64,000 nt of DNA from Nonomuraea sp. NEAU-A123 (GTDB lineage: Bacteria > Actinomycetota > Actinomycetes > Streptosporangiales > Streptosporangiaceae): positions 62,001 to 126,000 of the forward strand of contig NZ_JAHFZZ010000003.1 in NCBI RefSeq assembly GCF_018603905.1, read 5' to 3'. A program made the translations under genes and the position numbers. Below the pieces are notes generated by a model. The model was given only the letters and a program-made list of their open reading frames with translations, ran no database searches and was not told where the DNA came from. Shown piece by piece: positions 45,219 to 53,052 of the stretch (positions within the stretch are counted from its first letter, which is position 1; each line of letters opens with the position of its first letter).

Positions 45219-45237
45219 ACGGTGACATTCTCGGATC

Positions 45238-46209
45238 ATGCGTTACATAGTCATCGGAGCAGGGGCTGTCGGCGGCACCATCGGAGCACGGTTGTACCAG
45301 GGCGGGCACGAAGTCGTGCTGGTCGCGCGCGGCGCCCACTACGAGGCGCTGAAGAACGGCGGCCTGCGCTTCTTCACCCCCGACTCCACCGAGACCCTGG
45401 ACGTGCCCGTGGCCGACGGCCCCGTCCCGACGCGTGACGACGACGTGCTGATCGTGGCCACCAAGTCGCAGGACACGATCAGCGCGCTCGACCCGTGGCC
45501 CAGGCACCTGCCGGTGGTGTGCGCCCAGAACGGCGTCGACAACGAGCGGATGGTCCTGCGGAGGTTCGAGCGCGTTTACGGCATGTGCGTGTGGCTGCCC
45601 GCGACACACATCGAGCCCGGAACAGTGGCCGCCCACGGCCACCCGTACTCCGGCATGCTGCATGTCGGACGTTATCCACAGGGTGTGGATGAAGTCTCCC
45701 GGCAGCTCGTCACCGACCTCAACAAGAGCAGGCTGGCCGGGCTCGACGCGCCCGACGTCATGCGCTGGAAGTACGGCAAGCTGCTCGGCAACCTGGGCAA
45801 CGCGGTCGACGCGCTCTGCGGGCGCGGCCCCGGCCACGAGCCGCTGCACGAGCAGGTCAGGGCCGAGGGCACGGCCGTCCTGGAGGAGGCGGGCATCCCC
45901 TATGCCACTCCGAGCGAGCAGGCGGAGGTCCGCGGCAACAAGGTGGAGCACCGGCCGATCGACGGCTTCGAACGCGGCGGCGGATCCTCCTGGCAGAGCC
46001 TGGCCAGGTCCACCGGCTCGATCGAGGCCGACTACCTCAACGGCGAAATCGTGCTGGTCGGCCGCGAGCACGGGATCCCGACCCCGGCCAACGAGGTGCT
46101 CCAGCGCGAGGCCAACCGCTTCGCCCGCGAGAAACTGCCGCCCCGGTCGATGTCGGTCGCCGAACTGACCGCGCTCATCGACGAGCGTTCCGCAGCCGGA
46201 TCCCACTGA
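45238..46209 (+). CDS. Ketopantoate reductase family protein (ApbA/PanE-like)
   Basis: The 323-aa protein starts MRYIVIGAGAVGGTIGARLY (NADP-binding GxGxxG). An ILIVATKSQDT-like strand and a C-terminal helical domain follow, with WKYGKLLGNLGNAVDALCG carrying the Lys/Asn expected for ketopantoate reductases. It may make pantoate or reduce a related 2-keto acid; sequence alone does not decide, and actinobacteria often have several paralogues. It starts 20 bases after the glycosyltransferase stop. Confidence 0.88.
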   Translation: MRYIVIGAGAVGGTIGARLYQGGHEVVLVARGAHYEALKNGGLRFFTPDSTETLDVPVADGPVPTRDDDVLIVATKSQDTISALDPWPRHLPVVCAQNGVDNERMVLRRFERVYGMCVWLPATHIEPGTVAAHGHPYSGMLHVGRYPQGVDEVSRQLVTDLNKSRLAGLDAPDVMRWKYGKLLGNLGNAVDALCGRGPGHEPLHEQVRAEGTAVLEEAGIPYATPSEQAEVRGNKVEHRPIDGFERGGGSSWQSLARSTGSIEADYLNGEIVLVGREHGIPTPANEVLQREANRFAREKLPPRSMSVAELTALIDERSAAGSH

Positions 46210-46714
46210 ACTTCATCGTGCTGGCCGTCACCTCGTTCCAGAACGGCCAGAGGTTGTCCAGCACGCGCAACTGGATCCCGGCCTCCTCATGCAGGTCCAG
46301 GAGATCCGGCACCGGCTCCGCGGGGCCGAGCGGCCGCACCGCCACCTCGGCCACGAGCGCGTGGCCGTCGTCGCCGATGACGCGGAAGGGGCCGGCGGGC
46401 AGCCGGTAGGCGTACAGGCTGACGTCCATGAGCGCCTTGAGCCAGCCGTACTCGATGGCGTGCACCCGATCGCCGCTGCCCGCGCCGATGATCCGGTCGG
46501 CGTCGGCCGCGGTGGTGGCGGCTCCTTTCCAGGCCATCGCCCGCGGGCAGGCCCTCGGGAACCAGTAGTCGGGACAGCGGTCGTAACCGACCGCCCAGAC
46601 GTACGGCTCACGCATCGCGGAGGTCGGCGCCACGTGCGGCACGAAAAGCTCGATCGTCGGGTCCTCGGAGAAGTGCAGCACCTGGCCGGGCTCGGGTCTC
46701 ATGAACGCCATCAT
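46175..46714 (-). CDS. DUF6886-like protein
   Basis: The 179-aa protein contains LHFSEDPTIELFVPHVAPTS, VWAVGYDRCPDYWFPRACPR and a C-terminal strand-rich part. I recall this pattern as DUF6886, a small soluble family of unknown role; the name is from memory. Three closely spaced ATGs (46714, 46711, 46702) leave the start uncertain. The gene overlaps the 3' end of the ketopantoate-reductase-like gene by 35 bases in the convergent direction. Confidence 0.75.
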   Translation of the reverse strand: MMAFMRPEPGQVLHFSEDPTIELFVPHVAPTSAMREPYVWAVGYDRCPDYWFPRACPRAMAWKGAATTAADADRIIGAGSGDRVHAIEYGWLKALMDVSLYAYRLPAGPFRVIGDDGHALVAEVAVRPLGPAEPVPDLLDLHEEAGIQLRVLDNLWPFWNEVTASTMKFSGIRLRNARR

Positions 46715-46807
46715 GGCCGGAAACCCCTATGAGACTGGGGATGCGCGGCATACTCCGTCCGCGTCTGGGCAGTGGGGACTCGCTCTGACAACAGGGAGTG
46801 AGCTGAA

Positions 46808-47215
46808 ATGATCTTGCTGGGTCTAGTCCTGGTCCTGCTCGCTGGTGGCGCCATCGCCCTGGTCGCCTCGGAAGAGACCGCCAGGTACATTCTGTTCGGC
46901 TATACGTTCGAATTCAATTCCTTCGGCATGTTCATCGCCGGTGCCGTGACCGCGGCGGTTCTGCTGCTGGGCATCGCGATGATCAGCTCCGGCTCTCGCC
47001 GGTCGGCCACCCGCCGCCGTCAGGCGCGCGTAGCGCGGACCGAGGCCTCCAGCCGGGTGGCCCGGCTGGAGGAAGAGAAGCGCGAGCTGCAGCGGAAGCT
47101 GGAGCGCGAGCACGAGACTCAGCCCGTGCCCCGGCCCGTGCCTCGGCCCGAGCCCGAGCCCGAGCCGACCGACCGCCTCGTGGCCGGCGGCGCCGAGGAC
47201 AGCAGACGGCGGTAG
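46808..47215 (+). CDS. Small two-helix membrane protein with coiled coil
   Basis: The 135-aa protein has two transmembrane helices (about residues 2-20 and 39-60), with a short loop containing RYILFGYTFEFNSFGMF between them. A basic, coiled-coil cytoplasmic segment (SSRVARLEEEKRELQRKLER) and a Pro/Glu-rich tail follow. An AGGGAG-type Shine-Dalgarno precedes the ATG. Both termini are predicted to be cytoplasmic. The family is common in actinobacteria but its function is unknown. Confidence 0.75.
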   Translation: MILLGLVLVLLAGGAIALVASEETARYILFGYTFEFNSFGMFIAGAVTAAVLLLGIAMISSGSRRSATRRRQARVARTEASSRVARLEEEKRELQRKLEREHETQPVPRPVPRPEPEPEPTDRLVAGGAEDSRRR

Positions 47216-47244
47216 CAGCGGGCGGTGACGGCGCCTCTGAGCGC

Positions 47245-47281
47245 GGCCGGCACGAGGGTGCCAGGGACCCTCGCGCCGGCC
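47245..47281 (+). terminator. Terminator with 15-bp stem, one mismatch
   Basis: 47245-47259 pairs with 47267-47281 around a 7-base loop, 30 bases after the small membrane protein gene and before the sensor kinase leader. Confidence 0.65.
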
Positions 47282-47349
47282 GACGCCAGAAATCCTCATA
47301 AAAGGGGGTGTACTCTGCGAGGCGATCTCATCATGCCTCCGGAGGTCGC

Positions 47350-49242
47350 ATGCCCCCCAAGCGTGGCCGTCCCATCGCCATCAAGCTCCTCATCCTGCTG
47401 ATCGTCCCGCTCACGTCGCTGGTCGGCCTGTGGGCGTTCGCGGCCACCCTGACCGGCGGCGACGGCCTGCGCCTGCTGGAGATCAACGAACTGGTGACGA
47501 ACCTGGCCGACCCGTCCGAGCAGGTCAACGTCGAGCTCCAGAGCGAGCGGCTGGCCTCCGTCGAGTTCCTGGTGACCAAGCGCGGCGCCGATCAGCTCGC
47601 CAGGCAACGCACCCGGACCAACGAGGCCGTCGCCGACTTCCGCAAGCGGGCCGGCGCGCAGGACGTCTCGTCCGGGATGGCCAACCAGCTCAGAGCCCTG
47701 TACGACCGGCTCGACCAGCTACCCGAGATCCGGCGCCAGGTCGACGGCTCGAACCCCGCCCCGCTCGACGTGATCGACGGCTACAGCCAGATCGCCGACG
47801 CCTCCTTCCGCATGTACGACGCCATGATCCTCATGCCCGACATGACGCTCTACCGGCAGGCGCGGGCGGTCACCATGCTCGGCGAGGCCAAGGACCTGCT
47901 GTCCAGAGAGCGGGCGCTCATCATCGTGCTCCTGGGCAGGGGCAAGGTGACCCCTCTTGAGCGCCGGGAGTTCACCGGCATGGTCGCCACCAGGCGGCTC
48001 CTCTACGCTCAAGCGCTGTCCCACCTCGACTCCGGGCTGCGCGGGCCGTACGAGCAGTTGATCTCCTCGCCCGCCTACCGCGAGTTCCTCGAGGCGGAGG
48101 ACGCCATCACCGGCCAGGCCACCACGAACGGCCTGCCCGCCGCGGCGGCCACCTGGCCCATCGACGCGAGCAACGTGTGGACGGTCGTCGAGCGCGACCA
48201 GCTGCAGGTCGTACGGGGGATCACGCAGCGCGTCACACCCACGGCCGTCAACGTGCTGATCAAGATCGGCGTGGCGGGCGGCGTCGGCCTGATCGCCGTC
48301 CTCGCCTCCATCCTGCTCTCACTCCGCTTCCGCGGCCGCCTGGTGCGCGAGCTCGCCGGACTCCGCGACGCCGCCACCGAGCTGGCGGAGGTACGGCTGG
48401 TGGCGCTGGTCAAGCGGCTGCGCACGGACGTCGGCCCGCCGACGCCCGACGAGCTGCCCACGCTGGAGGTGAAGGCGGAGACCAGCGAGGTGCGCGACAT
48501 CGTGCAGGCGTTCAACAACGTGCAGTCCACGGCCGTGGCGACCGCGCTGAGCCAGGCCAGGCTGCGGCACGGCGTCAGCCAGGTCTTCGTCAACCTGGCC
48601 AGGCGCAACCAGACCCTGCTGCACCGTCAGCTCCTGCAGCTCGACAGCATGGAACGCGGCGCCGAGGAGCCTGAGACGCTCGAAGACCTGTTCAAGCTCG
48701 ACCACCTCACGACCCGCATGCGCCGGCACGCCGAAAGCCTCATCATCCTGTCCGACCAGGCGCCGGGGCGAGGCTGGCGCAACCCTGTGCCGATCCACGA
48801 CGTGCTGCGCGCGGCGGTGGCCGAGGTCGAGGAGTACCCGCGGGTCGAGGTGTTGCAGCCGCCGCCCGTCTCACTGGTCGGCGCGGCGGTCACCGACGTC
48901 GCTCACCTGATGGCCGAGCTGATCGAGAACGCGACCCTCTTCTCGCCGCCGCAGACCCGGGTGGACCTGCGGACGACGATCACCCCGCACGGGGTGAACG
49001 TCGAGATCGAGGACCGCGGTCTCGGCCTGACCAGGGAGGAACTCGACGAGCTCAACACGCGGCTGGCCGAGATGCCGGAGTTCGACCTGGCGCAGAGCGA
49101 TCGGCTGGGGTTGTTCGTGGTGGCCAGGCTGGCGGCCAGGAACAGGATCAAGGTCGCGCTCGGTGCCTCGCCGTACGGGGGGCTGACCGCGATCGTCAGC
49201 CTCCCCGCCGATCTGCTGGCCGAGTTGCCCGTCCCCGCCTGA
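47350..49242 (+). CDS. CvnA-like sensor kinase with nitrate/nitrite-sensing domain
   Basis: The 630-aa protein starts after GGAGG. A transmembrane helix (about residues 10-33) leads to an external NIT-type helical domain (about 40-310) and a second transmembrane helix (about 318-340). A cytoplasmic HAMP-like linker and a kinase region follow, with VNLARRNQTLLHRQLLQLDS and an HATPase N-box LMAELIENATLFSPP. The layout equals CvnA of Streptomyces conservons. The usual cvnB (roadblock), cvnC (DUF742) and cvnD (GTPase) genes do not follow; the next gene is a convergent hydrolase. It is thus an orphan CvnA. Confidence 0.9.
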   Translation: MPPKRGRPIAIKLLILLIVPLTSLVGLWAFAATLTGGDGLRLLEINELVTNLADPSEQVNVELQSERLASVEFLVTKRGADQLARQRTRTNEAVADFRKRAGAQDVSSGMANQLRALYDRLDQLPEIRRQVDGSNPAPLDVIDGYSQIADASFRMYDAMILMPDMTLYRQARAVTMLGEAKDLLSRERALIIVLLGRGKVTPLERREFTGMVATRRLLYAQALSHLDSGLRGPYEQLISSPAYREFLEAEDAITGQATTNGLPAAAATWPIDASNVWTVVERDQLQVVRGITQRVTPTAVNVLIKIGVAGGVGLIAVLASILLSLRFRGRLVRELAGLRDAATELAEVRLVALVKRLRTDVGPPTPDELPTLEVKAETSEVRDIVQAFNNVQSTAVATALSQARLRHGVSQVFVNLARRNQTLLHRQLLQLDSMERGAEEPETLEDLFKLDHLTTRMRRHAESLIILSDQAPGRGWRNPVPIHDVLRAAVAEVEEYPRVEVLQPPPVSLVGAAVTDVAHLMAELIENATLFSPPQTRVDLRTTITPHGVNVEIEDRGLGLTREELDELNTRLAEMPEFDLAQSDRLGLFVVARLAARNRIKVALGASPYGGLTAIVSLPADLLAELPVPA

Positions 49243-49293
49243 CCGGCCGTCACGACGGACCACAGGCTCGCGGGGCGGGCTTCCGGCGGGGGC

Positions 49294-49366
49294 GGCTCAG
49301 GGCTTCAGGAGCCGAAGTGGCTCAGAGCTCCAGGAGCCGAGGTGCCTCAGAGCTCCAGGAACGGGT
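49294..49366. repeat. Three tandem 25-bp repeats at the 3' end of the MBL gene
   Basis: Units at 49294-49318, 49319-49343 and 49344-49366 share GGCTCAGAGCTCCAGGAGCC-type sequence. The third unit contains the stop codon and last codons of the MBL gene, so the stop and C-terminus have been copied twice downstream. Confidence 0.8.
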
Positions 49367-50087
49367 CGCCGAAGTGCGCGGTGGCGAGCACCGCGCGCTC
49401 GGTCCGCAGCCCGCCGAGCACCTCGGCACGCGTGGCGGCCGCCTTCGCCGGGTCGTCGTCGTAGAGGTAACGAATGCTCGGATCGGCGAGCTGCGCCGGA
49501 TGCAGCACCAGGTCGCCGGTCATCGCCAGCTCGCCCAGCCGGACGATCTGGTGGCCAGGGGTGTGCCCCGCCGCCAGATGGACGCGCACGCCCGGCGCGA
49601 CCTCGGCCTCGCCGTCGACGACCTGCAGCTGCCCCTTGAGCGGGGTGAGGATCTGATCGAGCATCGCGCCCCGGGCCGCGTCGACCTCGGCCTGCTGCAG
49701 AACGTACCTGGCGTTCTCGAACAGCGGCCGGCCGTCGGCGACCGCGCCACTGGCGTGGTCGCTGTGCAGGTGGGTGAGGATCACGGTGCCGATCTCGGCC
49801 GGATCCACTCCGGCGGCGGCCAGCTCACCGGGCAGGGTCCCCGGCACCGGCGCCCAGCTCGACGCCGGTGAGTCCGCGCCACCGATGCCGGTGTCGACGA
49901 GCGTGACCCGGCCCGCCAGGTCACGCAGCAGATAGCAGTGAAAGTGCAGGATCCACGGCCCGTCCGCGAGCCCTCCCCCCGGGAACATCTCGGTGAGCGG
50001 GCGGCGGATCGTCGGTCCCATGGGACCCACGGCGTCGCAGAGAGGCGTCACCTCGACGCCGGAGATCGTACGCGGCTTGTGCGGCAT
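49347..50087 (-). CDS. MBL-fold metallo-hydrolase
   Basis: The 246-aa protein has the zinc motif LTHLHSDHASG (HxHxDH). Further ligands lie in AAGHTPGHQIVRL and the MTGDLVLHP segment. It belongs to the broad AHL-lactonase/glyoxalase II-like group; the N-terminus (VTPLCDAVGPMGPTIRRPLT) fits hydrolases of this type found in actinobacteria. Substrate unknown. It is followed by a tandem repeat that duplicates its C-terminal codons. The zinc-ribbon gene lies immediately upstream in the same direction. Confidence 0.92.
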   Translation of the reverse strand: MPHKPRTISGVEVTPLCDAVGPMGPTIRRPLTEMFPGGGLADGPWILHFHCYLLRDLAGRVTLVDTGIGGADSPASSWAPVPGTLPGELAAAGVDPAEIGTVILTHLHSDHASGAVADGRPLFENARYVLQQAEVDAARGAMLDQILTPLKGQLQVVDGEAEVAPGVRVHLAAGHTPGHQIVRLGELAMTGDLVLHPAQLADPSIRYLYDDDPAKAAATRAEVLGGLRTERAVLATAHFGDPFLEL

Positions 50088-50096
50088 CCGCCCAGA

Positions 50097-50240
50097 CTAG
50101 GCGGCCACGCGCTGGCGCGGAATGTACTCGTTCTCGAGGTCCGCGGCGTAGACGGCGCGGCAGCAGTGCGCGCACCGGTACATGATCGGGCCCTCGTCGA
50201 GCTCGTTGTCACACCGCGGGCAAAGGGTGGTGGTCTTCAT
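50097..50240 (-). CDS. 47-aa zinc-ribbon protein
   Basis: The ATG at 50240 has GGGGGGA at good spacing. The product MKTTTLCPRCDNELDEGPIM continues YRCAHCCRAVYAADLEN and ends PRQRVAA. Two Cys pairs (C7-x2-C10 and C23-x2-C26) make a zinc ribbon. Its stop is 9 bases before the MBL start, so the two may share a transcript. Small zinc ribbons of this kind bind nucleic acid or protein partners; no role is known for this one. Confidence 0.75.
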   Translation of the reverse strand: MKTTTLCPRCDNELDEGPIMYRCAHCCRAVYAADLENEYIPRQRVAA

Positions 50241-50620
50241 GGTGATCCCCCCAAGGAGTTCGTGTCTCTATGAAAGCCTCATCGGATTGCAGTGGCCCTG
50301 CATCTCGCTTGACAGGATGCCGGTGCGTTGATGGGCGATCTGTGTCGTCGTGCACACCAGCTGCGGTAATTCGCAGCACTCCGTGCCGAGGAGAACATTG
50401 TTACGCCGCGCTCCACGCGGCGAGGCGGAAGCCGCGAGAACCCCCCGGGAATAGCCCATGCGGGCTAGGTGTTGTATGGGCCGGAACGTGTGATACGTTG
50501 CCAGCGGCGTTGAGCTTCTTCTTGCTCCGCCACTTCCCCCCACGCCCCGCCCGGTTTCTCGGGCCAGGCTCATTCTTCACTCGCCGGCTTTTTCGGCGTT
50601 GCCCTCGAGGAGGGTTCACC
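50241..50620 (+). other. 380-bp leader and promoter region of the short rho gene
   Basis: No gene is evident. The region contains hairpins at 50414-50432 (CGCCGCG/CGCGGCG) and 50453-50466 (AGCCC/GGGCT), a candidate promoter around 50470-50500 with TTGTAT and TGATACGTT, and a pyrimidine-rich stretch 50512-50600 with many C residues and few G. Such a C-rich, G-poor stretch resembles a Rho utilisation site and could permit autoregulation (inference). Confidence 0.45.
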
Positions 50621-51724
50621 ATGTCTGTTCAAACCATTCCCAAACCGCGCGCCGCCGCTCCCACTCGGCAGGTCACCGGCCTGCTCGACATCCGGGAGAA
50701 AGGCGCCTTCATCCGCGCGGGGCACCTGCCCGGCCCGGATGACACCCGCTTGCCGCCCGACCGGGTCAAGCAGCTCGGCCTGCGCCCCGGCGACCACGTC
50801 GTCGCCACCGTCGCGGGTGGCAAGCTGATCGAGATCGAGTCCGTCAACGGCCTCGCCGACTGGCGGCACCGTCCGCACTTCGCCGACCTGACGCCGATCC
50901 ATCCCACCGAACGCCTGCGCATCGAGACGGAGTCGCTCAGCACTCGCGTCATCGACCTGTTCGCGCCCATCGGCAAGGGCCAGCGCGGGCTCATCGTGGC
51001 CCCGCCCAAGGCCGGCAAGACCATGGTCATGCAGGCGCTCGCGGCGGCCATCGCGCGCAACCACCCGGAGACGCACCTCATGGTCGTGCTCGTCGGGGAG
51101 CGCCCCGAAGAGGTCACGGAGATGCGCGCCTCCATCCAGGGCGAGGTCTTCTACTCGACCTTCGACCATCCCGACCGCGACCACGCCGCGGTCGCCGAGC
51201 TGGCCATCGAGCGCGCCAAGCGCCTCGTGGAGAACGGCCAGGACGTCGTGCTGATGCTCGACTCGCTGACCCGGCTCGGCCGCGCGTACAACAACCTGGC
51301 CCCCAGCGGTGGCCGCATTCTCACCGGTGGCATCGACGCCACTGCTCTCTATCCCCCGAAGCGCTTCTTCGGCTCCGCGCGCAACGTGGAGGGCGGCGGC
51401 TCCCTGACGATCCTGGCCACCGTGCTGGTGGACACCGGGTCGCGCATGGACAACAGCCTGTACGAGGAGTTCAAGGGCACCGGGAACATGGAGCTGCACC
51501 TGGCCCGTGACCTGGCCGAACGCCGCCTCTTCCCAGCCGTGGACCTGGGCATATCCGGGACCCGCCGCGAGGAGATCCTGCTACCGGCCGGTGAGCGGCA
51601 GGTGGTCTGGAAGCTCCGCCGGATGCTCACCGCACTGGACCGGCAGCAGGGACTGGAACTGCTGGTCGGCAAGCTCCGCGAGACACCGTCCAACGCGGCC
51701 TTCCTGCTCCAGGCCAGCGCCTGA
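50621..51724 (+). CDS. rho: Short-form transcription termination factor Rho
   Basis: The 367-aa protein has the primary RNA-binding cold-shock-like domain (GLLDIREKGAFIRAG, then LPPDRVKQLGLRPGDHVVAT), Walker A in APPKAGKT at residues 127-134, Walker B VVLMLDSLTRLGRAYN with Asp214, and the hexamer arginine and Q/R-loop regions of Rho. It lacks the Rho_N helical start and the long charged insert of typical actinobacterial Rho (over 600 aa) and is about 50 residues shorter than E. coli Rho. It is therefore probably a second, specialised Rho. GAGGAGG precedes the ATG. Confidence 0.9.
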   Translation: MSVQTIPKPRAAAPTRQVTGLLDIREKGAFIRAGHLPGPDDTRLPPDRVKQLGLRPGDHVVATVAGGKLIEIESVNGLADWRHRPHFADLTPIHPTERLRIETESLSTRVIDLFAPIGKGQRGLIVAPPKAGKTMVMQALAAAIARNHPETHLMVVLVGERPEEVTEMRASIQGEVFYSTFDHPDRDHAAVAELAIERAKRLVENGQDVVLMLDSLTRLGRAYNNLAPSGGRILTGGIDATALYPPKRFFGSARNVEGGGSLTILATVLVDTGSRMDNSLYEEFKGTGNMELHLARDLAERRLFPAVDLGISGTRREEILLPAGERQVVWKLRRMLTALDRQQGLELLVGKLRETPSNAAFLLQASA

Positions 51725-51892
51725 CCCTGCGCGCTGTGCCCTGCGCCCTGTGTCGGATCTGGCCTCTATCGCCCGACACACGCTCTTGTACGACACACAC
51801 ACATTCGGGCGTGACTCCACCGCCCACCTCTCCTTTGACGGCCCGTCCTACCGGTGGCGCGTCAAGTGCCCGGCGGCCGTGAGAATGGGCGC

Positions 51893-52909
51893 ATGCTGGC
51901 TGACATCGTCGAATACCTGGCCTGCCCGGTCTGCACCCACGAAGTGTGGTTGGCGGGTGACACGCTGCGCTGCGCCGAGGGCCACGCGTTCGACGTGGCC
52001 AAGCAGGGCTACGTGAGCCTGCTGGTCGGGTCGCGGACGCCGGGGACGGCTGACAGCGCGGCGATGGTGGCGGCACGGGCCGAGTTCCTGGGGGCCGGAC
52101 ACTACGCTCCGCTCGCCGACGCTCTCGCCGAGAGTGTGCGATTGCGGATACAGAGCGCCAATGGCCGGGAAGGCGACGCTTTCCGTAGGGATAGGTTCTC
52201 AGCACTGCCGGACGCGGCGGCCGAGAAGGCGTACCGTAGTGCCGCAGTGGCTCGTGAGGCGGGGGCGGCGCGGCAGGAGGCCGGTCACGCCGAGGAGCCG
52301 GTGATCGTTGATGCCGGAGCCGGGACCGGTTACTACCTGGCGACGGTGCTGAGAGCGGTGGACCGTGGCATCGGGATGGCATTCGACGTGTCCAAACACG
52401 CTGTGCGGCGTGCGGCTCGGGCGCACCCGAGGGTGGGGGCCTTCGTGGCCGATGTGTGGCGGCCGTTGCCCATCAGGGATGGGGTGGCCGACATAGTGAT
52501 CGACGTGTTCGCGCCCCGGAACGCCCCCGAATTCCGCCGCATTCTGCGGCCCGGTGGCGTGGTGGTCGTCGTGACGCCCGCCCAGGCGCATCTGAGCCCG
52601 CTCGTTCAGGAGCTGGGGCTGCTCTCTGTTGACGAGGAGAAGGAACGTCGGCTGGCCAGGAGCCTGGAGGGGTTCGAGGAGGCCGACCGGCGGACGGTCG
52701 AGTTCGACCTGGAACTGGATCCCGGCGAGGTCGCCGGGGTGGTGGGGATGGGGCCGAGCGCGTGGCACACTGAGGCGACCGAGCTGACGAAGCGGATTTC
52801 GAGCTATGTGTCTCGGGAAACCGCGAAAAAGCGGGAAAAAGTGGTGGCTAGGGCTGCGTTCCAACTGTCTATCTTCGAGGCGTCACCACGATCAAGGGCT
52901 GTTCCTTGA
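51893..52909 (+). CDS. RlmA-like 23S rRNA (guanine) methyltransferase
   Basis: The 338-aa protein has an N-terminal zinc finger C11-x2-C14...C27-x3-H31 and the RlmA signature HAFDVAKQGYVSLL, then a class I methyltransferase domain with VIVDAGAGTGYYLATVL. RlmA-I/II enzymes methylate N1 of G745 or G748 of 23S rRNA, the latter giving tylosin resistance. Between the zinc finger and SAM motif lies an extra stretch of about 50 residues rich in Ala, Arg and Glu that I do not expect in the family. Assignment to the I or II type is open. Confidence 0.87.
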   Translation: MLADIVEYLACPVCTHEVWLAGDTLRCAEGHAFDVAKQGYVSLLVGSRTPGTADSAAMVAARAEFLGAGHYAPLADALAESVRLRIQSANGREGDAFRRDRFSALPDAAAEKAYRSAAVAREAGAARQEAGHAEEPVIVDAGAGTGYYLATVLRAVDRGIGMAFDVSKHAVRRAARAHPRVGAFVADVWRPLPIRDGVADIVIDVFAPRNAPEFRRILRPGGVVVVVTPAQAHLSPLVQELGLLSVDEEKERRLARSLEGFEEADRRTVEFDLELDPGEVAGVVGMGPSAWHTEATELTKRISSYVSRETAKKREKVVARAAFQLSIFEASPRSRAVP

Positions 52910-53052
52910 CGGACATCTGGGACTCGTGTTAAGGATGGGGCATTTAGTCCGAAATTCCCCCACATTCTCGAAGTATTTCCGCGAGACAGGCGCAATACTG
53001 GACGGCAACCCACGCCCGGAGGCGGGGTGAGAGAGGGAGGGGGGCGCGCCGG

